A stretch of 64,000 bases of DNA from Winogradskyella sp. PC-19 (lineage in GTDB: Bacteria > Bacteroidota > Bacteroidia > Flavobacteriales > Flavobacteriaceae), in assembly GCF_002163855.1 (NCBI RefSeq), contig NZ_CP019332.1, forward strand, positions 1,963,145-2,027,144, given 5' to 3'. Position 1 is the stretch's first letter. Every line of letters starts with the position of its first letter. Position numbers and translations under genes: made by a program. The notes below the pieces were generated by a model, which saw only the letters and a list, made by a program, of their open reading frames with translations, did no database searches and had not been told where the DNA came from. Positions 51,298 to 60,997 of this stretch are shown here, piece after piece.

Positions 51298-52737
51298 ATG
51301 AAGAATAAGAAAACGAAGATAGTTGCAACGCTTGGGCCAGCAACAAGCAGCAAGAAGGTTTTAAAACAAATGTTAGATGAAGGCGCAAATGTCTTTAGAA
51401 TTAACTTTTCTCACGCCGATTATGATGGTGTAAAAGAGCGTATAAAAATGATACGTGAACTTAATGAAGAGTATGGTTACAACGCTGCGATATTAGGTGA
51501 TTTACAAGGACCAAAATTACGCGTCGGTAAGATGAAAGAAGAGGTTGTCGTAAATCCTGGTGACGAAATTATTTTTGCAACTGGCGAACGTTTTGAAGGC
51601 ACAAAAGAACGTGTTTACATGACTTATGATAAGTTTCCTCAAGACGCTAAACCCGGAGAGCGTATTCTTTTAGATGACGGAAAACTAATCTTTGAAGTGG
51701 TATCTACAGATAAAAAATCTGAAGTTAAAGCTAAGGTTATTCAAGGTGGTCCATTAAAATCCAAAAAAGGAGTTAATCTACCTAACACTAATATATCACA
51801 ACCGGCATTAACCGAAAAAGATATAGAGGACGCTATTTTTGCGATTGGACAACAAGTCGATTGGCTGGCTTTATCTTTTGTGCGTCATGCCGAAGATTTA
51901 ATGGAACTTCAAAAATTAATTAATGAACATACCGACCACAAAATTCCTATCATCGCTAAAATTGAAAAACCTGAAGCAGTTGCCAATATCGATAAGATTG
52001 TGGCCTATTGTGATGGTTTAATGGTTGCTCGTGGTGATTTGGGAGTAGAAATCCCAGCTGAAGAAGTGCCATTGGTACAAAAGAAATTAGTACTTAGAGC
52101 AAAACGCGCTCGTATACCAGTAATTATTGCTACCCAGATGATGGAAACCATGATTACAAGTTTGACACCAACACGTGCTGAGGTTAATGATGTTGCAAAT
52201 TCTGTAATGGATGGAGCAGACGCAGTAATGCTTTCTGGAGAAACATCGGTTGGTAAATATCCGGTCCAGGTTATTAGACAAATGGCAAATATTATTCGTA
52301 GTGTCGAGGATTCTCCATTAATTGAAGTTCCACAATTACCACCGCATATTCGTACCAACAGATATATTACAAAGTCAATTTGTTATCATGCTGCAAAAAT
52401 GGCTAATGAGATAGATGCCAAAGCAATTTCTACATTGACAAATAGTGGTTACACTGCTTTTCAGATATCTGCTTGGCGACCAAGTGCACACATATTGGTA
52501 TTTAGCTCAAACGAGCGTATTTTAACACGCTTAAGTTTACTTTGGGGAGTTACAGCGTTTCATTACGATAAGTTTGTAAGCACTGACGAAACTATAGAAG
52601 ACGTTAATGCTATAGCTTGTAAAAAAGGCTATCTCGATGTTGGCGATATGCTAATTAGCTTAGCAGCGATGCCAATTAAGGATAAAGGTATGGTAAACAC
52701 ACTAAGAGTTACCGAGATTGAGAGTTGTAGTTTTTAG
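51298..52737 (+). CDS. pyk: Pyruvate kinase
   Basis: 479 residues, family length. The active-site regions are INFSHADYDG (~34-43), GDLQGPKLRVG (~66-76), the lysine block IIAKIEKPEAVANID (~218-232) and the Mg/substrate loop VARGDLGVEIP (~243-253), ending in the C-terminal regulatory domain. It makes ATP and pyruvate from phosphoenolpyruvate. It starts six bases after the IPExxxVDY gene. No terminator is evident in the 61-base convergent gap after it. Confidence 0.97.
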   Translation: MKNKKTKIVATLGPATSSKKVLKQMLDEGANVFRINFSHADYDGVKERIKMIRELNEEYGYNAAILGDLQGPKLRVGKMKEEVVVNPGDEIIFATGERFEGTKERVYMTYDKFPQDAKPGERILLDDGKLIFEVVSTDKKSEVKAKVIQGGPLKSKKGVNLPNTNISQPALTEKDIEDAIFAIGQQVDWLALSFVRHAEDLMELQKLINEHTDHKIPIIAKIEKPEAVANIDKIVAYCDGLMVARGDLGVEIPAEEVPLVQKKLVLRAKRARIPVIIATQMMETMITSLTPTRAEVNDVANSVMDGADAVMLSGETSVGKYPVQVIRQMANIIRSVEDSPLIEVPQLPPHIRTNRYITKSICYHAAKMANEIDAKAISTLTNSGYTAFQISAWRPSAHILVFSSNERILTRLSLLWGVTAFHYDKFVSTDETIEDVNAIACKKGYLDVGDMLISLAAMPIKDKGMVNTLRVTEIESCSF

Positions 52738-52798
52738 ATTAAGATTCGTAAGTAGGCTATATTAGCAATTAATTATGCACGTTGTTATAAACTGACTT

Positions 52799-53413
52799 TT
52801 ATGCTATTTGTTCAATACGACAATTTTCACATTCAGGGTGAGCTTTTACAAAGTCAGCGATTGATTCTTTGATTTTTTCAAATGAATCTTCATAGAAATA
52901 TAATCCTGTTTCTGTATTTCCTTGCCAATATCGAAGAGTATTATCTTTAATTCCAGCTAATCTTCTTATTTCAACAGCTAAAGCCTCAGAGTCCGAGGTT
53001 TTATATACCTCATCTGACAAATTAATTCCGTCTAGATAAACCCCTAATCCTTCTTTTTTACCAAACTGTATTTTTTGTGCTGTTTTCTCTATTAAAAGTC
53101 TTGACCCTTTTGGAGCCCCAAGTTCTTCTAGCTTATTAATGATTAGTTTTATTTGACTCTCATTGATTTCATCTGAGTATAGTCGGATTTCAACATCACA
53201 ATATTCTAATTCTCCAGATTCCAATTGCATAGTTCCTCCACCTGTAACTTCTCCAATTTTGTTAGCTTGAATAAATTCGTCTAATGGGTCTTCATAAATT
53301 TCTCCTCTATCGATTGGCATTAGCTTATCGTTTAGAGTTGCTACAATATAATTTCCAGAGTATTCTTCTTTCCCTTTTTTATTAATTCCGAAAAGTTTTT
53401 TAATGAAGTTCAT
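52799..53413 (-). CDS. Protein of unknown function (orphan, cytoplasmic)
   Basis: 204 residues. It opens with MNFIKKLFGINKKGKEEYSG, then a mixed alpha/beta body with GEVTGGGTMQLESGELEYCD (~55-74), and it ends CENCRIEQIA (a Cys pair, no other metal ligands). There is no signal, TM helix or known motif. The composition and the isolated position, with no partner on the same strand, recall orphan immunity-type proteins, but no toxin lies nearby. A 7-bp inverted repeat sits in the leader. I do not recognise the family. Confidence 0.7.
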   Translation of the reverse strand: MNFIKKLFGINKKGKEEYSGNYIVATLNDKLMPIDRGEIYEDPLDEFIQANKIGEVTGGGTMQLESGELEYCDVEIRLYSDEINESQIKLIINKLEELGAPKGSRLLIEKTAQKIQFGKKEGLGVYLDGINLSDEVYKTSDSEALAVEIRRLAGIKDNTLRYWQGNTETGLYFYEDSFEKIKESIADFVKAHPECENCRIEQIA

Positions 53414-53436
53414 ATGTTGATTTAGCTTGTTTACAA

Positions 53437-53456
53437 GATTTCACTGATATGAAATC
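53437..53456. promoter_or_regulatory. Inverted repeat in the leader of the 52799 gene
   Basis: GATTTCA and TGAAATC, a 7-bp perfect inverted repeat with a six-base spacer, lie 24 bases before the start codon. It could be an operator or a leader hairpin. No regulator is adjacent. Confidence 0.35.
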
Positions 53457-53537
53457 GTTTTAATGTTTTATGTCAGCCTTTAGATTAAGTTAGTCTAAAA
53501 TAATGGAAAATCAATTGGACATGATTGTTAATATTAA

Positions 53538-53900
53538 TCATAATCGCTCTACAAAAAACACCACATTATTATTCAAATCATAAAACCCAAACTCGTTAGT
53601 ATTCCAAGCTGTTTTTAGGTTTAATTTTTCTGGTGTTACGGTTTTTCGTTCTACAAATTCTTCAAAAATTGGTTTTATATCGTCAACCATGATACGTATA
53701 ACAGAGCCGCCAAGTAATGGATCATCTTTGGTGTCTGCATGCCATTGCAAATGCATATTAATGTTTTCGCGTTGTAATAACGCATACATCTTATCACTAT
53801 ACAATGTTTTAAAACCTATATGTTTTTCGAACCAAGCTATATCGCGCTCAATATTCTGACTTGGTAAAACTGGCGCTACTTCTAAAAGTCTAGTTCTCAT
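53538..53900 (-). CDS. VOC-superfamily (glyoxalase/bleomycin resistance-like) protein
   Basis: 120 residues, one glyoxalase fold. It has a beta-alpha-beta layout from VAPVLPSQNIERDIAWFEKH to the C-terminal FGFYDLNNNVVFFVE with a final Glu. Metal ligands may be His in MHLQWH and that Glu. Members bind antibiotics or handle small molecules. The specific role is not readable. It is 19 bases after dinB on the same strand. Confidence 0.8.
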   Translation of the reverse strand: MRTRLLEVAPVLPSQNIERDIAWFEKHIGFKTLYSDKMYALLQRENINMHLQWHADTKDDPLLGGSVIRIMVDDIKPIFEEFVERKTVTPEKLNLKTAWNTNEFGFYDLNNNVVFFVERL

Positions 53901-53919
53901 AGTTTTCTAAAATTATAAA

Positions 53920-55029
53920 TTAAAACTCAAACTTTAATTGTACACTGACAGATTTTTTCTCTGTTTTTGCTAGCTTTTTTTTGGAGGCTTCTGTGTTTAG
54001 ATTAGACAATGAAATCCCTAAAAGCCTCACAGAATTATTAAGTTTTTCTTGGTAGAGTAAATTCTTTGCAGTTTCTAAGATTATAGATTTGTCGCTTATA
54101 AAATAGGGTAATGTTTTACTTCGTGTTTGCAAAGTAAAATCACTGTATTTTATTTTTAAAGTTACTGTTTTACCAGAGACTTTACTTTTATGTAATCGCC
54201 TGGAAACTTCTTCGGCGATATGCTCTAGTTTTTCGAGCATAAATATTTCGGAAGATAAGTTTTCACTAAATGTACGCTCGGCAGCTAATGATTTTCTGGT
54301 ACGATTTGGTTTGACTTCACTGTTATGAATGCCACGGACAATATGATAATAATAACCACCAGATTTCCCGAAGTTATCAGTTAAGTATTCTAGGGATTTT
54401 GATTTTAAATCTTTGCCAGTAAAAATGCCTTTTTGATACATTTTTTCGGCTGTGACTTTACCAACTCCATAAAATTTTCGGATATCTAATGCTTCCAAAA
54501 ATTCTAAAACATCTTCGGGATTTACGGTTTTTTGTCCATTAGGTTTGTTGTAGTCACTGGCGACTTTAGCCACAAACTTATTAATAGAGATTCCTGCAGA
54601 AGCTGTTAAGCCAGTATCTTCAAAAATACGTTGTCTTATCTGTTGCGCGATTATCGATGCGCTAGGCATACCTATTTTGTTTTGTGTGACGTCTAAATAG
54701 GCTTCATCGAGAGATAGAGGCTCTACCAAATCGGTATAGCTCAAAAATATTTTTCTAATTTTTTGAGAGACTTCTTTATAACGTTCAAAATTGGTTTTGA
54801 CGAAAATCAGTTCAGGGCAAAGTTTTTCAGCCAAGCGTCCAGACATGGCACTTTTTACACCAAACTTTCGTGCCTCGTAACTTGCAGCACTAATGACACC
54901 ACGTTTTCCGCCACCGCCAACAGCGATGGGTTTTCCTCGTAATTCGGGATTATCCAACTGCTCGACAGAGGCATAAAAAGCATCCATATCTACATGAATT
55001 ATTTTCCGAATTGGTAAATCGTCTGGCAT
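53920..55029 (-). CDS. dinB: DNA polymerase IV (Y family)
   Basis: 369 residues. The catalytic acids are in IHVDMDAFYASVEQ (~11-24) and SLDEAYLDVT (~103-112). The helix-hairpin-helix region (KFYGVGKVTAEKM) and the little-finger domain with GKTVTLKIKYSDF follow. The end SVQLKFEF resembles a beta-clamp-binding tail. It performs translesion synthesis. It shares its transcript with the VOC gene, and its 5' side carries a palindromic repeat. Confidence 0.96.
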   Translation of the reverse strand: MPDDLPIRKIIHVDMDAFYASVEQLDNPELRGKPIAVGGGGKRGVISAASYEARKFGVKSAMSGRLAEKLCPELIFVKTNFERYKEVSQKIRKIFLSYTDLVEPLSLDEAYLDVTQNKIGMPSASIIAQQIRQRIFEDTGLTASAGISINKFVAKVASDYNKPNGQKTVNPEDVLEFLEALDIRKFYGVGKVTAEKMYQKGIFTGKDLKSKSLEYLTDNFGKSGGYYYHIVRGIHNSEVKPNRTRKSLAAERTFSENLSSEIFMLEKLEHIAEEVSRRLHKSKVSGKTVTLKIKYSDFTLQTRSKTLPYFISDKSIILETAKNLLYQEKLNNSVRLLGISLSNLNTEASKKKLAKTEKKSVSVQLKFEF

Positions 55030-55044
55030 ACTGTAAATTTATGA

Positions 55045-55064
55045 ATTCCTGCGCAGGCAGGAAT
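55045..55064. repeat. Perfect 8-bp palindromic repeat upstream of dinB
   Basis: ATTCCTGC (55045-55052) and GCAGGAAT (55057-55064) around GCAG. It lies 15 bases before the dinB start in the gap divergent from the CYTH gene. A smaller TTTCCGCAGGAAA version lies before recJ (~21767-21779). It is probably one of a set of short intergenic palindromes rather than a terminator, as it has no T-run. Confidence 0.6.
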
Positions 55065-55119
55065 CTTACAAAAGTTAAATTGAATTATAAAAAAATTTCC
55101 GTTTTCACGGGAAGATAGC

Positions 55120-55590
55120 ATGACTGAAATAGAACGAAAATTTTTAGTAAAATCTGAGGCTTTTAAAGACCAAGCTTTTAACGCCTACGATATAAAGCAA
55201 GGATTTTTGAATAGTGCTCCTGAACGAGCCGTTAGAATAAGACTAAAAAAAGATAAAGGTATTTTGACTATAAAAGGAAAATCATCTGAGGATGGTTTGA
55301 GCCGATTTGAATGGGAAAAGGAAATACCCAAAACGGAAGCAGAAGCACTACTGTTACTATGCGAAAAAGGGATTATAGATAAAACCAGATACGAAGTCAA
55401 AGTCGGTAATCATACTTTTGAAGTAGATGAATTTTATGGTGATAACCAAGGATTAATTATAGCCGAAGTTGAGCTTAACTCAAAAACTGAAACTTTTGAA
55501 AAGCCCGATTGGTTAGGCAAAGAAGTCACTGGAGAGATTAAATACTACAACTCTAATTTGAGTAGACTTCCTTTTATAGACTGGACATAA
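55120..55590 (+). CDS. CYTH-domain protein (adenylate cyclase/triphosphatase fold)
   Basis: 156 residues, a full single CYTH tunnel domain. The signature ExExK is EIERK at 3-7. Basic pairs (RIRLKKDK, KGILTIKGK), the acidic strands with WEKEIP and FEVDEFYG, and a final EV-GEIKYYN strand follow. Family members hydrolyse tripolyphosphate or thiamine triphosphate or make cAMP. Small bacterial ones are mostly triphosphatases. No partner domain (CHAD) is present. A terminator overlaps the stop codon. Confidence 0.85.
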   Translation: MTEIERKFLVKSEAFKDQAFNAYDIKQGFLNSAPERAVRIRLKKDKGILTIKGKSSEDGLSRFEWEKEIPKTEAEALLLLCEKGIIDKTRYEVKVGNHTFEVDEFYGDNQGLIIAEVELNSKTETFEKPDWLGKEVTGEIKYYNSNLSRLPFIDWT

Positions 55591-55621
55591 AAAAACGCTT
55601 TGAGATTCTCAAAGCGTTTTT
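55588..55621 (+). terminator. Rho-independent terminator between CYTH and OmpA genes, bidirectional
   Basis: AAAACGCTTTGAG and CTCAAAGCGTTTT pair around ATT with A/T runs on both sides. It lies directly after the CYTH stop and ~20 bases from the stop of the convergent OmpA gene. Confidence 0.88.
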
Positions 55622-55640
55622 ATTTATAGTTAGTATTCTG

Positions 55641-57554
55641 TTATTGGTTATTTGGACCGCCGCTAATTATAATAAATTCCGAACGTCTATTTTGCTGATG
55701 TTCGTCTTCAGTACAATTATTACCACATTTGATTTTAAGATCATTTTCTCCACGTCCAATGGCCTGAATGCGTTTTTCTGAAATACCTTTTGAAATCACA
55801 TATTGTTGTGTAGATGTTGCACGTCTTTGTGATAGTCTCTGGTTATATGGCTCAGAACCTCTACTATCTGTGTGTGATGCTGCATTAATAACCAAATCAG
55901 GGTATTTATTCATGATTTGTACAAGCTTATCTAATTCAAAAGCTGCTGTAGATGTAATATTGTGTTTATCAAAATCGAAGTAAATAGGTGCTAATTCTAT
56001 TTTGTCTTCAACAATCAATTCTTCAATTGGATTCAAAGAAATTCTAACATCTTGCTCTTCCACACGTTCTGTTTTTTCAGTGATACGTTTACTGTCATAG
56101 CCATCTGCAAGAACTTCGATGTCTGAACTTGTGTTACATTCTACGATGAACGTTGTTTTACCTTCGGCATCCGAAGATTTTGTCGAAATTTTATTGCCTT
56201 GGTCGTCATATAAGCTAACCGATGCTCCTGAAATTGGCTTGCGATTACTGTCATCTAAGACTTCAACATTTAAAACAACATCACAAAGTGGTTGTAGTTT
56301 TTTGATAAGATATACATCGTCACTTCCTTTTCCGCCTTCACGGTTAGAAGACACAAAACCTTCTTCAGAATCTTCGTCAATTGTAAATGCAAAATCATCA
56401 CCATTACTATTTACAGGGATGCCAATATTACGAATAGGCGCCATCTTGCCATCAATTTCTTCAGTATAAAACACATCCATACCACCAAGCCCTAAATGAC
56501 CATTAGATGAAAAGTAAAGTGTGTTATTACTACTGATATAAGGAAACATTTCTTGCGCTTCGGTATTTACTTTCTGCCCCAAGTTTTCTGGTGTTCCGAG
56601 AGAACCATCGTCATTTATTGATGCTTTGTAGATGTCAAATTGCCCAAAACCGCCAGGCATATCTGAAGCAAAGTAAAGTGTCTTACCATCTGCGCTTACA
56701 GAAGGATTTTTAACAGAGTAGTTTTTGCTATTAACCGGTAGACTTACAATATCGTCCCAATCGTCACCAATTTTTGAAGCTTTAAACAAATACAATTGAC
56801 TATATTTTATTTTTGATAAAGAATCTTTTTCAAAAGCCTTTTCAAAATAACTCTCACGAGAAAAATACATTGTATTTCCGTCAGGAGAAAAGGAGACTAA
56901 TCCTTCATGATATTTAGTGTTAATGTCTTTGTTTAATAACTGTGCATCTTGGTATGATCCATCTGTATTTTTGTAAAGTGAATAGATGTCTAAAAAAGGT
57001 TCGTTATTCCAACCGTAAGATTTACGATTGTCATTACGCGCAGAAGCTATGTAAAGATTGCCTTTGTTTACTGTACCACCAAAATCACTATTCTCAGAAT
57101 TGAAATCAGCATTTTGAACATTGAATTTTTTTCCTTGTTCTAATATTTTTGGCAAGTAATTTGGGTTGCTCAAAAAGGCTGTAGCTCTATTGTCTGAAGG
57201 ACGCATCGAAGCAAAACGCTGCATTTGTGTATTTGAAGCTTCATACTTACCATTTGCTTTTAACATTTCGGCATAATTGTATATCATTTCAGGGTTTTCT
57301 GAAGACTCTAATGCTTTGGCATACCAACGCTCAGCTTCAACAGTATTAAACATATTGTAATATGATTCAGCCAGACGTCCGTATACATAGGCATCTCCTT
57401 TTCCATCTTCAACAAGTTTATTGTAACTCTCTGCAGCTTTTACAAATAGAAAGCGTTCGAATTGCTTATCTGCTTTTTTGGTGCTTGAATTTTGAGCAGT
57501 TAAGCTTAAACTACTCATCAATGCTATAAAAAATAATGTTTTAAAAATTTTCAT
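55641..57554 (-). CDS. OmpA-family lipopeptidoglycan-linked protein with PD40 propeller (T9SS-associated)
   Basis: 637 residues. A signal peptide (MKIFKTLFFIALMSSLSLTA) is followed by a TPR-like helical region (~25-125) and a beta-propeller of PD40/WD40-like repeats (~160-420; VSFSPDGNTMYFSRE, NPSVSADGKTLYFASD). Next come a carboxypeptidase-regulatory-like beta domain (~425-515) and a C-terminal OmpA domain with YFDFDKHNI, ASHTDSRGSEPYNQRLSQRRA and QNRRSEF. Such proteins sit next to PorP/SprF and type-B cargo genes and are thought to tether surface adhesins to the cell wall. The PorP/SprF gene lies 19 bases upstream on the same strand. Confidence 0.88.
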   Translation of the reverse strand: MKIFKTLFFIALMSSLSLTAQNSSTKKADKQFERFLFVKAAESYNKLVEDGKGDAYVYGRLAESYYNMFNTVEAERWYAKALESSENPEMIYNYAEMLKANGKYEASNTQMQRFASMRPSDNRATAFLSNPNYLPKILEQGKKFNVQNADFNSENSDFGGTVNKGNLYIASARNDNRKSYGWNNEPFLDIYSLYKNTDGSYQDAQLLNKDINTKYHEGLVSFSPDGNTMYFSRESYFEKAFEKDSLSKIKYSQLYLFKASKIGDDWDDIVSLPVNSKNYSVKNPSVSADGKTLYFASDMPGGFGQFDIYKASINDDGSLGTPENLGQKVNTEAQEMFPYISSNNTLYFSSNGHLGLGGMDVFYTEEIDGKMAPIRNIGIPVNSNGDDFAFTIDEDSEEGFVSSNREGGKGSDDVYLIKKLQPLCDVVLNVEVLDDSNRKPISGASVSLYDDQGNKISTKSSDAEGKTTFIVECNTSSDIEVLADGYDSKRITEKTERVEEQDVRISLNPIEELIVEDKIELAPIYFDFDKHNITSTAAFELDKLVQIMNKYPDLVINAASHTDSRGSEPYNQRLSQRRATSTQQYVISKGISEKRIQAIGRGENDLKIKCGNNCTEDEHQQNRRSEFIIISGGPNNQ

Positions 57555-57573
57555 AATGTTTTAGCTTAACTGG

Positions 57574-58476
57574 TTAGAAATATCTTGGTGAACGTGAAGC
57601 ACGTTTAGAGAAATTTAGATCGAATAATAACATAACCTCATGAGATGCAGGAGCAAATGCATTAATATCTGATGATACAGCATCGTAGGCATACCCAATT
57701 CTCAATGATGGTGAAATAGCAAAGTTTACAAGACCAGAAAACGAATCGTCTAATCTGTATGATGCACCAATCTCAAACTTCTTATAAAATCTTGCATTTA
57801 GATTAACATCAAATGATGTTGGTGCATCAAAAGCAGATTTTACTAAAAATGATGGCTTTAATTCTGTATTAGCAGATAAGTCAAACACATAGCCACCTGA
57901 CACAAAATAGTGTTGTGTTTCTGAGCCAATATTGTTTCCGTTCTGGCTTAAATGTACTGACGATAACATGTTTGGCACTGAAACAGACAAATAGTATTTG
58001 TCTGAATAGTAAAATACACCAGCACCAATGTTTGGTGTCGTTTCATTTATATTTTGAAAAAACGGGTCGTTAGGGTTAATAAGTGCGATATTTGCTAATC
58101 CTATATCGTGAAATGTTGCACCAGCTTTAAGACCAAAAGCCAGATTATGTTCGCCTCCGAGTTTTAACTTGTATGAAAAATCTACATAGGCGTTTGTTTC
58201 TTTTACTGGACCAAGCTGGTCAGCAATAACAGAAAGTCCTAGCCCCATATTATTACCAATACGAGAATGACCAAAAAAGGTACCTGTTTCTGGAGCGCCA
58301 TCTATTTTTGTCCATTGGTTTCTGTACAACAAACCAAAAGATAAGCTTTCGGTTGAACCAGCATATGCAGGATTAATGATATTCATATTATACATATACT
58401 GTGTATACTGTGCGTCTTGCTGCCCTTGCATTTTAAATGCTAAGCACAAAATCAATATTATAGTGAGTTTTTTCAT
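57574..58476 (-). CDS. PorP/SprF-family type IX secretion outer-membrane protein
   Basis: 300 residues when started at MKKLTIILILCLAF, which opens a signal peptide. An in-frame Met 14 codons upstream (58518) does not. After the signal comes the family-typical QQDAQYTQYMYNMNIINPAYAGS, followed by a beta-barrel of ~14 strands ending in an aromatic residue (SRSPRYF). SprF-like proteins are needed for surface attachment of specific large adhesins delivered by T9SS. It is flanked by the OmpA partner and the type-B cargo. Confidence 0.92.
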   Translation of the reverse strand: MKKLTIILILCLAFKMQGQQDAQYTQYMYNMNIINPAYAGSTESLSFGLLYRNQWTKIDGAPETGTFFGHSRIGNNMGLGLSVIADQLGPVKETNAYVDFSYKLKLGGEHNLAFGLKAGATFHDIGLANIALINPNDPFFQNINETTPNIGAGVFYYSDKYYLSVSVPNMLSSVHLSQNGNNIGSETQHYFVSGGYVFDLSANTELKPSFLVKSAFDAPTSFDVNLNARFYKKFEIGASYRLDDSFSGLVNFAISPSLRIGYAYDAVSSDINAFAPASHEVMLLFDLNFSKRASRSPRYF

Positions 58477-58518
58477 TGAATACGGTTTAAATTTTATTTG
58501 GCTTTTGGAGAAAATCAA

Positions 58519-60882
58519 TTAGCGTTGTATATATATCCATCCATTTCGGGTTTCATTATCTGCTAATCGAGCAACATAGAAATAGGTGCCTACAGGTAAC
58601 TCTCCACTACTTGATTGTCCAACCCATTCATTGGTGTAATTGGTTTTTTTATAGACGGAGCGTCCTTGTCTATTGAAGATTTCGATTTCTAAAACATTAA
58701 AAGCTGATAAGTCAAAAGTGTCATTCATAGAATCGCCATTAGGAGAAATACCTTCTGGAAATATACACATGGCATTACTAACCATTGTTGAAACAGTATA
58801 TACACAACCTTCAGCGGTTGTAATATCTACAAAATATTCGCCATCCTCTGTTGCAGTAAACGTGCTTGAGGTATTGTCGACTGTACTTGCACCAATAGGG
58901 CCAGACCATTCATAAGTAACTGTATTTGGGTCATAACTATCATTAATTGGAGATATAGTAATCATATAATCATTTCCATCGCAACCTTGATCAAAAGCTA
59001 CAAGGCTTGTGTCAAAAGAAGTAACACTTAGGTCAAAGTTTCCTGTAGAAAAACAATCAGGACTTATATCATTCACTAATCTGAAATAAATGGTTTGAGG
59101 ATTAGATAGATTTTCGTAATTATCTGGATTAGGAATTGAATTTACATCATTATCGGCATCAGACTGAGATTCATAATACGTAACAGACAAGTCTGTTTGA
59201 CCATTAAATATGGCATCATTTTGAGATGTTAAATCAAAAAAAGCATTGCCATTTGCGTTTTCGCAATTCACTAAATTTTGAAGAATTCCTGCTTGTGGAG
59301 TTTGATCAATTACAGATACTGTAACGTCATCAGTAACTGTAGTTTCAATACCATTAGCATTGGTGTAAGTGACTGTCGCTGAGTAAACGGTAGTTTCTGT
59401 AGGGCTTACTGTAATATCTGTATCGTTTCCTAATGATGTTCCTTGGTCATCAAACCACTCAAAAACATAGTTTGGTGCGCCGTCTGGGATAAATCGCCAC
59501 AACTCTTGAAAAGACACGACCCAATCACCAGTGTTTCTTCCTGCAGGAGTATAGCCAACTGTTCCAGATGCGTTTTGTACACCAACAACAGCGAGACCAT
59601 CATTCCAGGTTTGACACGTAGGTTTTTCTTCGATAATAACATCAATTACGTTTGATGCTTCGTATAAGATGATTTGTGAAGTCGTTAATAATTCGTTACA
59701 ACTAAAATGAGGAACGTGAACAAAACTAACTTTAAATTGACGCTGTGGAGCAACACCGACAGTTGTAAATTCTATCTGTCCACCTTCACTTGGATCGATA
59801 TCATGATAAGGTCCAAAAATAGCATTAGTTGGTAAATCTGGTGTTGGTAATAATTCGTCTGGTTCAAAACTCCAAGGGCAAAAATCTCCTGCTAAACTTG
59901 TGTCAAATCCGATTAGGCCGTTTGCACCGACAACAACTTGGTTATAAGTAATTCCAAAAAACTCAAATTCGAAACCTAAGTCGATAGGTTGAGACCAGCG
60001 GTCATCGATATTTAAACCAGTTGGTGTGCCATCTAAGTTTGCTAACGGGCATTCAAAATCGTCAATTATATAAACGCTAGTATTTGAAGTTAAAGCACTT
60101 GGCATAAAAGTTGCCGAAAGGTCTATCTCTTCAATATCACTAGCACAACCAAATACCGCATCTGGTCCAGCATTCACAATATCACATTCTTGTTGTGGAC
60201 AAAATGCTTGCGATAGCACACCACTTTCTAGAATACAATTGATATCATCAGCATCTTCTACAGTAACATTGACTTCAGTACCGTTTGGAAAAGGACCAAA
60301 AGTAAATGAGCCAGCAACAGTTGTAGTCTGAACTGGGCTATTTTGGTCATCAAGTATATTAATACTTTCTGCGTCACCAACATCTGTGACTATAACGTCT
60401 ATAAAAAATTCTTCATTTCCATTAGCGCAATTACTTACTATATCATAAGCAGCCGTTGGAGACACACATGTTACGCATCTGTAGTTAATTTCCCAAGGCG
60501 TAAATGTAGTACTCGATTGACAGCTTATACTTCCATCACTATCAACTTCAATAAAAAGAGAATCACCTGTTGATTGAAAATTAAGACCTGCTAAATCACC
60601 TCCATTATCACCACTAAATAAAACAGTTCCAGTATTATCAGCACTGTCATAAACGGTGATATCGTCAAAACCGCTTTCAATAGAACCAGCAAGGAATTCC
60701 AGAAAAACAGGAACACCAGTAGTTGAGGTAAATGTGTACGTCGAATTGTCATTGCTGTCGTAACAGTAGCTAAATATATCTGAACCAGCAGCACAGTCTA
60801 CATCAAAGACAAGGTTTTGTGCATCTAGAGTCTGAAAATTACCAACTAAAATGATAAAAAAGTAAAGTAAAAATGATTTCAT
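58519..60882 (-). CDS. T9SS type-B sorted surface protein (gliding-motility C-terminal domain)
   Basis: 787 residues. The signal peptide ends QTLDAQ. Residues ~22-140 look like a CUB-type domain with paired cysteines (FDVDCAAG, INYRCVTC). A middle region has a WD-like fold (~250-440; PNYVFEWFDDQG) and Ig/PKD-like repeats (~450-690). The last ~85 residues are the CHU_C type-B signal (ISPNGDSMNDTFDL, VLEIEIFNRQGRSVYKKTNY, ELPVGTYFYV, GWIYIQR). It is exported by T9SS to the cell surface. With PorP/SprF and OmpA downstream it forms a cargo-anchor trio. The ligand is unknown. Confidence 0.9.
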   Translation of the reverse strand: MKSFLLYFFIILVGNFQTLDAQNLVFDVDCAAGSDIFSYCYDSNDNSTYTFTSTTGVPVFLEFLAGSIESGFDDITVYDSADNTGTVLFSGDNGGDLAGLNFQSTGDSLFIEVDSDGSISCQSSTTFTPWEINYRCVTCVSPTAAYDIVSNCANGNEEFFIDVIVTDVGDAESINILDDQNSPVQTTTVAGSFTFGPFPNGTEVNVTVEDADDINCILESGVLSQAFCPQQECDIVNAGPDAVFGCASDIEEIDLSATFMPSALTSNTSVYIIDDFECPLANLDGTPTGLNIDDRWSQPIDLGFEFEFFGITYNQVVVGANGLIGFDTSLAGDFCPWSFEPDELLPTPDLPTNAIFGPYHDIDPSEGGQIEFTTVGVAPQRQFKVSFVHVPHFSCNELLTTSQIILYEASNVIDVIIEEKPTCQTWNDGLAVVGVQNASGTVGYTPAGRNTGDWVVSFQELWRFIPDGAPNYVFEWFDDQGTSLGNDTDITVSPTETTVYSATVTYTNANGIETTVTDDVTVSVIDQTPQAGILQNLVNCENANGNAFFDLTSQNDAIFNGQTDLSVTYYESQSDADNDVNSIPNPDNYENLSNPQTIYFRLVNDISPDCFSTGNFDLSVTSFDTSLVAFDQGCDGNDYMITISPINDSYDPNTVTYEWSGPIGASTVDNTSSTFTATEDGEYFVDITTAEGCVYTVSTMVSNAMCIFPEGISPNGDSMNDTFDLSAFNVLEIEIFNRQGRSVYKKTNYTNEWVGQSSSGELPVGTYFYVARLADNETRNGWIYIQR

Positions 60883-60997
60883 AAAAATCTAAATTTGGCT
60901 ATTAGACTAGCGAAGATAAATTTTTGTTAAAATTTTAACATAAAAGTTAAGATTAATAGGTGAAATACGGTTTTTACTCGATTAAATGTTAGTTTTT

